Source of the DNA: an uncultured bacterium
GTDB taxonomy: Bacteria > Actinomycetota > Coriobacteriia > Coriobacteriales > Coriobacteriaceae
NCBI GenBank assembly: GCA_905216075.1
Contig: CAJMSO010000020.1
Location: 1-13,991 of the forward strand
Length of the DNA stretch: 13,991 nucleotides
Reading direction: 5' to 3'
Translations under genes and position numbers: made by a program
Notes under the pieces: generated by a model
Seen by the model: the letters and a program-made list of their open reading frames with translations, nothing else
Told to the model about the DNA's origin: nothing
Databases searched by the model: none
Shown here: positions 7,075-12,954 of the stretch, one piece after another
Numbering within the stretch: position 1 is the first letter of the stretch
Layout of the letters: every line of letters begins with the position of its first letter

Positions 7075-7128
7075 AGCCATGTACAGGGCGCGCGCGGCAA
7101 CGCGGCGAATGTATGTCGTCTGCGGCAT
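7060..7128 (-). CDS. Small ORF, candidate leader peptide (22 aa)
   Basis: An ATG at 7128-7126 is preceded by AAGGAGGG (7143-7136) at the ideal 7-nt spacing, among the strongest ribosome binding sites in the window. It encodes 22 residues, starting MPQTTYIRR and ending ARSRI, with five arginines and no hydrophobic membrane span. The stop overlaps another ATG (ATGA), whose frame runs on to the start of the first dehydratase gene but looks non-coding. It begins about 24 nt after the inferred transcription start and 160 nt before the first full-size gene. I recognise no homologue. It could be a leader peptide or uORF controlling the operon, a free-standing small protein, or chance. Confidence 0.45.
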   Translation of the reverse strand: MPQTTYIRRVAARALYMARSRI

Positions 7129-7158
7129 GTGCGCACCCTCCTTTACAAGATAAGGTCA

Positions 7159-7187
7159 ACTATATCAACGGTCATCGAACATGCGAA
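7159..7187 (-). promoter_or_regulatory. Candidate promoter of the dehydratase-selenium operon
   Basis: On the minus strand, TTCGCA (7187-7182) and TATAGT (7164-7159) are separated by 17 nt, matching 4 of 6 and 5 of 6 consensus sigma-70 positions. Transcription would start near 7152, just ahead of the small ORF. The -35 and spacer overlap a dyad symmetry at 7166-7195, so a repressor bound there would block it. Assigned by eye. Confidence 0.45.
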
Positions 7188-7217
7188 CACCGTTGACATT
7201 CGTACGACAGCGTCGTA
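7166..7217. promoter_or_regulatory. Two dyads, candidate operators
   Basis: CAACGGT (7166-7172) is the inverted repeat of ACCGTTG (7189-7195), and between them CGAACA occurs twice, 2 nt apart. A second dyad, TACGAC-AGC-GTCGTA (7203-7217), follows. Both surround the candidate promoter, as expected for binding by dimeric regulators. No regulator gene is in the window, so the ligand is unknown. Confidence 0.4.
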
Positions 7218-7288
7218 TGCCGTCGTTTAATAAATAATTATTTTAATTGATAAGAGTTTGTCATCCCTCATTCGGCGAGCGACAAGAC

Positions 7289-7317
7289 AAAACCGCCGAG
7301 GCTTATATCCCCGACGG
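7289..7317 (-). terminator. Rho-independent terminator after modC
   Basis: On the minus strand, CCGTCGGGG (7317-7309) pairs with CCTCGGCGG (7301-7293) over nine pairs, two of them G-U, with a 7-nt loop and a following TTTT. It starts 12 nt beyond the modC stop and separates the molybdate operon from the dehydratase-selenium run. The rest of 6901-7329 holds the leader, small ORF, dyads and an AT-rich stretch (about 7225-7256) with nothing else I can name. Confidence 0.75.
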
Positions 7318-7329
7318 CATTACCCGGCG

Positions 7330-8400
7330 CTATCGACAAACCAAATGGATCCTGCTGGCATCAAAATGCATGCGCAGCGTCTCGCCTGCTTGCGGTAACT
7401 CGTCGACAGGCATGCCCACCTTGTTGACCTTCCACTGCAGACGCGTGGGCGCATCAGCACGCGGCACGTCTAACAGCACCAGGCGCTCAAAGCGCGAATC
7501 GCTCACACGGGCCACGTGCAAATCGTAGCTGTTGCGACCCCGCTCAGCACGGTTGTCCACATGGAAGTAGCTCGCACGAATGCCCAGATATGCCACCTCA
7601 TCGGGAACCTCGCGACCCACGTTAAAGGTCATGCCCCAGTCGAGGGCCTCAACTTCTTCGTCGCCGATCTTGCGCGCCCGGCTTGTGTTCTTGCAGCCCG
7701 TCAGACGCAGTGCCGCCAGCGTCTGCGGGCGGCGAACCACGTCCTCGACGGAGCCGATCTCCTCCACATGCCCGTTATGCATCACGCAGATGCGCTGGCA
7801 CAGGCGGCACGCCTCGTCGATGTCGTGGCTCACGTAGAGCACGGTGCGGTTGCATACATCGAACAGGTCGAGCATATTCTGTTCGAGCGCGCTCTTAAGA
7901 TAGGAATCGAGCGCACTCATGGGCTCGTCGAACATAAAAATGCCCGGATGCGCCGCCACCATGCGGGCAAGCGCCACGCGTTGCTGCTGACCGCCCGAGA
8001 GGCGCGCGGGATAGCGATCGGCAAAGTCGGCCAGTCCAAAGATACTCAGGTAGCGCTCGGCAAGTTGCTTGCGCGCGGCGGCTTCGCCCGCGTCCTTTAC
8101 GCCGGCGCACACGTTATCGGCCACCGTCATGTTGGGAAACAGCTGATAGTTTTGGAACAGCAGGGCACACTTGCGCTCCTGGGGCGACAGATTGATGCCC
8201 GCGTCCGAATCAAAGAAGGTTACGCCGTTGACGACGATCTTGCCCTCGTCGGGCGTCTCCACGCCGGCAATGCAGCGCAAGGTGCAGCTCTTGCCGCATC
8301 CGGAGGCACCGAGCAAGCCAACGCGCTCCTCGCCGGCTTCGAGTTGGATGTCGAGGGTGAACCCCGGGTAGCGCTTTTTAATATCCAGAACGAGCGACAT
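7330..8400 (-). CDS. modC: Molybdate ABC transporter ATP-binding protein ModC
   Basis: The protein has 356 residues. The ATPase domain (about 1-230) has Walker A GASGCGKS (31-38), Q-loop Q83, signature LSGGQQQR (134-141), Walker B IFMFDEP (154-160) and the H-loop histidine in SHD (H192). The remaining 125 or so residues form a C-terminal TOBE/MOP-like regulatory region, as in ModC and CysA. The substrate is assigned by context: ModB and ModA are encoded immediately upstream and moeA-mogA beyond them. It powers molybdate (possibly tungstate) import at the cytoplasmic face of the membrane. The start codon is 3 nt after the modB stop, with GGGAGG inside the end of modB, so translation is probably coupled. 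Confidence 0.93.
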   Translation of the reverse strand: MSLVLDIKKRYPGFTLDIQLEAGEERVGLLGASGCGKSCTLRCIAGVETPDEGKIVVNGVTFFDSDAGINLSPQERKCALLFQNYQLFPNMTVADNVCAGVKDAGEAAARKQLAERYLSIFGLADFADRYPARLSGGQQQRVALARMVAAHPGIFMFDEPMSALDSYLKSALEQNMLDLFDVCNRTVLYVSHDIDEACRLCQRICVMHNGHVEEIGSVEDVVRRPQTLAALRLTGCKNTSRARKIGDEEVEALDWGMTFNVGREVPDEVAYLGIRASYFHVDNRAERGRNSYDLHVARVSDSRFERLVLLDVPRADAPTRLQWKVNKVGMPVDELPQAGETLRMHFDASRIHLVCR

Positions 8401-8403
8401 AGC

Positions 8404-9846
8404 TTATCGACCTCCCTGCAATGCGGCATCATCGCGCATGAGCTCGGCCAGCGCCTCGCGATCGATACGCAGCGCATCGCCGCCGACTGGGTCGAGCGAA
8501 TCGGTCTGGCCGCCCAGCGGCTTGGCCTGTTTGCGTTCCGCACGGGAAAGGCCCCGCTCGCGATACTTTTGCGAATGCGCCGTGTACATGTTGATGAATA
8601 GGATGACCAGGAAGCTGAATGCTATTACGACCACGACCCAAAAGAGCGCCACCGACGTGTTGCCGCCCATCCACTCAAAGTAAATCGCAATCGGAATGGT
8701 CTGCGTAATGCCGGCGTAGTTGCCCGCAAAAAACAGGGTGCAGCCAAACTCGCCCATCGCGCGGGCAAAGGCGAGCACCGTGCCGGCGGCAATCGAGGGC
8801 CAGCCGAGCGGCATCATAAGTCTGGTAAAGATGCGGCGCTCGGACCATCCCAAGGTTCGCGCGGCGTCGAGCATCTGCGTGTCGAGGCTCTCAAAGGCAC
8901 CGAGCGCCGTACGGTAGACCAAGGGAAACGACACCACCACGGCAGATATCACCGCCGCGGGCCACGTAAAGACGATTGAGACGCCGTGCGCGATAAGCCA
9001 CCGACCGACCCCGGTCGAGCGGCCAAACAGCATGAGGAGCAGGAAGCCGCAGACCGTGGGCGGCAGCACCATAGGAATCGTAAAGACCGAATCGAGCAGG
9101 CCCTTGATGCGACTCGAGGTACCCATAGTCTTCCACGCAGCGAACAGGCCCAGCGCAAAGGAGATCAGCAGGGCAAGACCGCTCGTTTTAATGGACACCC
9201 AAAACGGGCGATAGTCGATATCGCCCAAAAAGGAAGCCAGAGAGGTCAAGGGCCCCTGCTCATCCCGCAACACGACAGACGATGCCTCTACCATTTGAGC
9301 GCTATCAAGCCAACGCGCGCCGCCCTTGGCATCACCCGAGGCTGATGCAATCACCACATAGCGGTCCCCATCCGCACCGCGCTCGTCAAAGCCATAGGTA
9401 TACCCACCGGCATCAAACGTAGTTTCCTCCGTGACATACCAAGGAAGATCCACGTCCCCCAGCTGCGCACCTCCCATGCAGTTTGCGCTGTCAAGCTCAC
9501 AGACGAGGGCCTTGAGACCCGATAGGCACTCGTTGTCCTGCGGATCCAATCCATACTTCTCGACCGCCTTGGGCGATATCCACGCCACAAAGCGATCGGC
9601 AGCGGGCGCCACTACAAGGTCCACGTCCTCGTCAACGGGAAACCGGTAGCCCTCAGGCTGGCCCTCCATGGCACGAGCGGTCCCCTTGGCCAACCGCTCA
9701 AAACCCTCAATCCCATAGGAAAGCCCATGAGCGGTCGCAGCAACCTGGGCCCCGTCCTCAGCGTCCCCAGCAAACGCAAATCCCGGCACCCAGCAAAGCG
9801 TGAAGATCAAAGCACAGGCGACAAGCATGCGGAATCTATTAAGCAC
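8404..9846 (-). CDS. modB: Molybdate ABC permease ModB with exported N-terminal domain
   Basis: Residues from about 215 to 425 are a normal ModB permease: five or so membrane spans, TIPMVLPPTVCGFLLL, and the EAA-type loop DAARTLGWSERRIFTRLMMP, which contacts ModC. Usual ModB is about 220-230 residues; this one is 480. The extra N-terminus begins with a signal peptide-like segment (RFR, then a hydrophobic run ending FAFA before G27). An extracytoplasmic region of about 185 residues follows, acidic and with three cysteines (C107, C116, C123), which I do not recognise. There is also a charged C-terminal tail (about 428-480). GTG at 9846-9844 is preferred, with GGAG 6 nt upstream; ATG at 9828 is possible, and an earlier GTG at 9915 is unlikely. 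It starts 68 nt after modA. Confidence 0.88.
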   Translation of the reverse strand: MLNRFRMLVACALIFTLCWVPGFAFAGDAEDGAQVAATAHGLSYGIEGFERLAKGTARAMEGQPEGYRFPVDEDVDLVVAPAADRFVAWISPKAVEKYGLDPQDNECLSGLKALVCELDSANCMGGAQLGDVDLPWYVTEETTFDAGGYTYGFDERGADGDRYVVIASASGDAKGGARWLDSAQMVEASSVVLRDEQGPLTSLASFLGDIDYRPFWVSIKTSGLALLISFALGLFAAWKTMGTSSRIKGLLDSVFTIPMVLPPTVCGFLLLMLFGRSTGVGRWLIAHGVSIVFTWPAAVISAVVVSFPLVYRTALGAFESLDTQMLDAARTLGWSERRIFTRLMMPLGWPSIAAGTVLAFARAMGEFGCTLFFAGNYAGITQTIPIAIYFEWMGGNTSVALFWVVVVIAFSFLVILFINMYTAHSQKYRERGLSRAERKQAKPLGGQTDSLDPVGGDALRIDREALAELMRDDAALQGGR

Positions 9847-9914
9847 GAAAAGCTCCAAGCGGATACAAAGACGGAGTGAAACACAAAACGATGGAATTAT
9901 CGCGCCAAGCCGCA

Positions 9915-10787
9915 CTACGCGGAAAGCTCAAAGCCGTACTTAGCCCAAATCTTCTGAGCCTTCTTGTTGGTCAGACAGAAGTCGATGAACGCCTTGGCCT
10001 CGTCGGCATGCTCGGAGCTCTCGGCAACGGCACCCGGGTACACGATGGGCTTGTGCGAATCCTCGGGGCACACGAAGGCCTCCTCGATGCCGTCGTAGCG
10101 GAAGATATCGGAGCTGTAGACAAAACCAGCCACGCAGTCGCCCGTAGAGACGTAAGACGCAGCAGTGCCGACCTTGTCGGCCAGTGCGACCTTGTCGGCG
10201 ATCTCGGGCGCATACTCGCCGTCGTCGCCCTCGGTGCCGGTGTAGAGGCCCACGGAGGCCAGGGCCTGGTTGGCGTACTTGCCGGCGGGAACGGTCTTGG
10301 CGTCGCCAATGGCGATCTTGCCGTCCAGATTCGCGACGTCGGCGATGGCCTCGACCTTGGTGTCGGAGCCCTCGGCGCGAATGATCACGAGGTCGTTGAC
10401 GAACATATCCTCACGGGTGCCGGCGTCGACGAGCTCAGCGGTCTCAGCGTCATCCATGGTGCCCTTGGAAGCAGTGATGAGCACGTCGACCGTGGCGCCG
10501 GCACGCATCTGCTCAACGAGGTCGCCGGAGGCCTTAAACTGCGTGTCGGCAAAGGTGGTGCCGGTCTGGTCGGTGTAGAGCTCTTGGACCTCGGGAAGGG
10601 CCTTCTCGAGGGAGTTAGCAGCGAAAACCTGCAGCTCGACAGCTTTCTTGGAAGATGCCTTAGCAGAACCGGCATCGGATCCGGCCGGCTCGGACGTCTT
10701 GCTGCCCGAACAGCCGGCAAGACCAAGGCCGGCAGCGGCGACAGCAGAAAGCGAGACGAATCCGCGGCGAGAAACCATATCGAACAT
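9915..10787 (-). CDS. modA: Molybdate-binding lipoprotein ModA
   Basis: This 290-residue substrate-binding protein starts with MFDMVSRRGF, a hydrophobic stretch, and the lipobox LAGC (lipid-attached C26), so it is anchored outside the membrane. The SRR sequence hints at Tat export. A Ser/Gly/Ala-rich linker follows, then the two-lobed periplasmic-binding fold with ModA-type segments: VFAANSLEKALPEVQ, FKASGDLVEQMRAGATVDVLITAS (given here as a description of about 80-103), and TVPAGKYANQAL. The serines in AANS and KASGD correspond to the oxyanion-binding positions of ModA. ATG at 10787-10785 is chosen because AAAGGG lies 6 nt before it; a TTG two codons upstream is the alternative. It is first of modA-modB-modC. 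Tungstate rather than molybdate cannot be excluded. Confidence 0.92.
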   Translation of the reverse strand: MFDMVSRRGFVSLSAVAAAGLGLAGCSGSKTSEPAGSDAGSAKASSKKAVELQVFAANSLEKALPEVQELYTDQTGTTFADTQFKASGDLVEQMRAGATVDVLITASKGTMDDAETAELVDAGTREDMFVNDLVIIRAEGSDTKVEAIADVANLDGKIAIGDAKTVPAGKYANQALASVGLYTGTEGDDGEYAPEIADKVALADKVGTAASYVSTGDCVAGFVYSSDIFRYDGIEEAFVCPEDSHKPIVYPGAVAESSEHADEAKAFIDFCLTNKKAQKIWAKYGFELSA

Positions 10788-10847
10788 GTTCAACCCTTTC
10801 GAAGGCTACGCCCGGGCGTCCCGCCGCGAGCTTTATTCTGTAATTAG

Positions 10848-10915
10848 ATTATACTTTCGTGCGAATAATATCAGTGATAAAGATTTCTTGTCTGATAATT
10901 TTCTTTCGCTGATAG
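10848..10915 (-). promoter_or_regulatory. Candidate modABC promoter with upstream repeats
   Basis: A consensus TATAAT lies at 10853-10848 on the minus strand, about 60 nt before the modA start, but no good -35 is visible (CACTGA at 17-nt spacing), suggesting an activator. On the plus strand, TGATAA (10875), TGATAA (10893) and TGATAG (10910) recur at 17-18 nt intervals upstream of it. They could be helically phased operator half-sites. I see no clear E. coli-type ModE box. Confidence 0.4.
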
Positions 10916-10943
10916 TCTCAGGACGTACCACGCTGCCGCTGCA

Positions 10944-10979
10944 TAAAAAGGGCGGAGCGACTCGCAAGGTCGCTCCGCC
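10944..10979 (-). terminator. Rho-independent terminator after mogA
   Basis: A perfect 11-bp GC-rich stem (10951-10961 with 10969-10979) and a 7-nt loop are followed by a T-run on the minus strand (complement of 10945-10949). It begins 13 nt beyond the mogA stop and separates moeA-mogA from modABC. Confidence 0.9.
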
Positions 10980-10992
10980 GCAGGTAAACCGC

Positions 10993-11472
10993 TTATTTGG
11001 CGTGCCCGCCGCTCGCCGTCATTTGGGCCGCATGCTCCAGCTGGTCGCTCACGGCCTCCCAGCTTTCGCGGGCCGCTTTCGTAGATCCCGGAAAGTTGAT
11101 GACAAGTGTATACCCACGCTGCATGCACACGGCGCGCGAGAGCATAGCGCGGCGCGTCTTGGTCATGGAGTACGCACGGATTGCCTCTGCAATACCCGGC
11201 ACATCGCGGTCGCAGACGGCACGCGTCGCCTCGGGCGTCACATCGCGCATCGAAAGCCCCGTACCGCCGCAAGTGAGCACGACATTGGCGTGGCACTCAT
11301 CAGCGGCTTCCGCAATGGCATCACCGATCTCGCTGACGTCGTCGCGTACGACCACGTGTGAGGAGACCGTCCAGCCCTGCGCCACGATAAGCTCCTCGAG
11401 TGCGGCTCCAGCCTCGTCCTGCGCAAGATCGCGCGTGTCCGAGCAGGTCACGATCGAAATCTTCAACTCCAT
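10993..11472 (-). CDS. mogA: Molybdopterin adenylyltransferase, MogA/MoaB family
   Basis: The protein has 159 residues with the MoCF-binding fold. It contains the substrate-binding motif TCGGTGLSMRDVTPE (67-81) and the NFPGS motif (126-130), with a Rossmann-like start ISIVTCSDTR. MogA-type enzymes attach AMP to molybdopterin ahead of molybdate insertion by MoeA; MoaB is the near-identical family name and cannot be separated here by eye. ATG at 11472-11470 has AGGAGG 6 nt upstream; longer frames overlap moeA and add no conserved residues. It begins 10 nt after the moeA stop, so the two genes form one operon. Confidence 0.9.
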   Translation of the reverse strand: MELKISIVTCSDTRDLAQDEAGAALEELIVAQGWTVSSHVVVRDDVSEIGDAIAEAADECHANVVLTCGGTGLSMRDVTPEATRAVCDRDVPGIAEAIRAYSMTKTRRAMLSRAVCMQRGYTLVINFPGSTKAARESWEAVSDQLEHAAQMTASGGHAK

Positions 11473-11482
11473 AGCGTTCCTC

Positions 11483-12745
11483 CTATAGCACCGTTCCCTC
11501 AGGCAGGTCGACGCGCACAACGTCCACGACATCTCCCGCCTTGAGCTCACACGGCCCTTCGTCAATACGCAGCAGACAGTTAGCCCGCTGCATCGTGCCG
11601 AGTAGCGCCGAATTCTGCGTCTTGGCCTCGGTCACCAACAACTCACCGGTCTCGGGGTCGCGCAAAACCGTGGCGCGATCGAAGAAGCGTCGGTCCTGGC
11701 GCTTCTTCACGACGTGCGTCAATATCGCCTGCTGCACGGGACGCGTACCCTCGGCAAAGCCGCGCATCTTGCGGATCGCGGGGCGAGCGAGCATCTCAAA
11801 GCCCACATACGCCGCGGCCGGATTGCCTGAAAGCCCCAGGTAGGGCTTACCCCCGAGCAAGCCAAACGTGATGGCCTTGCCCGGACGCATCGAGATGCGG
11901 TCAAACAGCACCTCGCCCTCGCGCCGGACGAGCGCCGTCACGAAATCGTAGTCGCCCGCCGAGGCGCCACCGCTCGTAATGACAAAATCGCACTCTTGCA
12001 CCGCGCGATGCACGAGCTCGGCAATCGCCTGCTCATCATCAGACGCAATGCCGTAGAACACGGGCTCGGCTCCTGCATCGAGTGCTTCGGCCATCAACGC
12101 CGAGGAGTTGGAATCGCGAATCTGACCGCGCGCCGGTACCTTACTCGGTGCGACCAGTTCCGTACCCAGCGAGATAATGCCCACGAGCGGGGCAGCGTGC
12201 ACTTTCACGCTCGCGTATCCGGCGCTCGCCAGCAGACCCGCGCCCGCCGGAGCCACGACCTCGCCGGCGTGTATCACAACATCGCCGGCATGGGCCTCCT
12301 CGGCGGCAGAGCGAACGTTCTCCCCCACTTTAGCAGGCGCCGAGAAGCTCACGTGCGAGCCCTCGTTGCCGTCGCCATCGAGCACGTCGACGATCTCGTA
12401 TTTCACTACGGCATCGGCACCCTCGGGCACCGGCGCGCCTGTCATGATGCGGACCGTCTCGCCCACTCCGATTGTGCCCTCAAACACATGGCCCGCGGCC
12501 TCATGTCCGATAACGTCGAGCGTCACCGGCGCCTCGCCAGACGTCTGCGCCAAGTCCGCCGAGCGCACGGCATATCCGTCCATAGCGCTGTTGGCAAACG
12601 GCGAGATATCGATATCGGCCACCGCGTCCTCGGCCAAGGGAAGACCGGTGGCCTGCCACACGGGAATCTCGACGAGATCGGTCGGAGCAACGTGCGACAG
12701 AACAATCGACTGCGCGTCCTCCAGCGGAATGAGCTTCTCTGCCAT
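11483..12745 (-). CDS. moeA: Molybdopterin molybdenumtransferase MoeA
   Basis: This 420-residue protein inserts molybdate into adenylylated molybdopterin. Family motifs are SPFANSAMDGYAVR (48-61), RIMTGAPVPEGADAVV (99-114), TSGGASAGDYDF (257-268), MRPGK (286-290) and GLSGNPAAAYVGFE (304-317). A C-terminal beta domain follows (about 330-420). Length and domain order are those of full MoeA, with no fused MogA domain, consistent with a separate mogA next door. The start ATG at 12745-12743 has GAGG 5 nt upstream; a GTG two codons earlier is less well placed. It is first in moeA-mogA. A TATACT-like -10 on the minus strand near 12803-12808 is possible but lacks a -35. Confidence 0.93.
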   Translation of the reverse strand: MAEKLIPLEDAQSIVLSHVAPTDLVEIPVWQATGLPLAEDAVADIDISPFANSAMDGYAVRSADLAQTSGEAPVTLDVIGHEAAGHVFEGTIGVGETVRIMTGAPVPEGADAVVKYEIVDVLDGDGNEGSHVSFSAPAKVGENVRSAAEEAHAGDVVIHAGEVVAPAGAGLLASAGYASVKVHAAPLVGIISLGTELVAPSKVPARGQIRDSNSSALMAEALDAGAEPVFYGIASDDEQAIAELVHRAVQECDFVITSGGASAGDYDFVTALVRREGEVLFDRISMRPGKAITFGLLGGKPYLGLSGNPAAAYVGFEMLARPAIRKMRGFAEGTRPVQQAILTHVVKKRQDRRFFDRATVLRDPETGELLVTEAKTQNSALLGTMQRANCLLRIDEGPCELKAGDVVDVVRVDLPEGTVL

Positions 12746-12954
12746 ATGCACCTCTTAATGCCACGGCGCACAACGGGGGCGCCGATTCTTTATGCTTGTC
12801 TAAGTATAATCCCCGACGCGCGACCGCGACTTGGCCTGTACCCGCAAATACACCTGTCGGCCGCAAGCCGCGAAACAGAATGGAAACCAACCCACCGGCT
12901 CGTCGCGTTTACCGCGTTTTATAATGCTCGTGTTGCAACCAAAAAGAGGAACGT
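12746..12954. promoter_or_regulatory. Divergent intergenic region, moeA / ClC transporter
   Basis: This 209-nt spacer separates the minus-strand moeA operon from the plus-strand transporter. A perfect TATAAT lies at 12920-12925 on the plus strand, about 30 nt before the ClC start codon, without a recognisable -35. AGAGGA precedes that ATG. A second TATAAT at 12805-12810 overlaps a minus-strand TATACT. No fluoride (crcB) riboswitch pattern is seen between either TATAAT and the ATG. Confidence 0.45.

Noticed and set aside
6893..7159. An 88-codon minus-strand frame in the leader, ending at the first dehydratase gene.
   Set aside because: Its start is poorly placed and overlaps the better-supported 22-codon ORF in another frame. 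Its composition looks like random translation.
7193..7221. A perfect TTGACA on the plus strand with TATGCC 17 nt downstream.
   Set aside because: The -10 is poor and no plus-strand gene follows; the hexamer largely reflects the ACCGTTG arm of the dyad.
5188..7230. A very long open frame (about 680 codons) on the plus strand.
   Set aside because: It lies antisense to both dehydratase genes, which have clear family motifs and ribosome binding sites. Long antisense frames are common in G+C-rich coding DNA, and its translation shows no recognisable domain.
12746..12954. Possible fluoride riboswitch ahead of the ClC gene.
   Set aside because: I could not find the conserved crcB-motif segments, and a promoter at 12920 would leave a leader too short for it.
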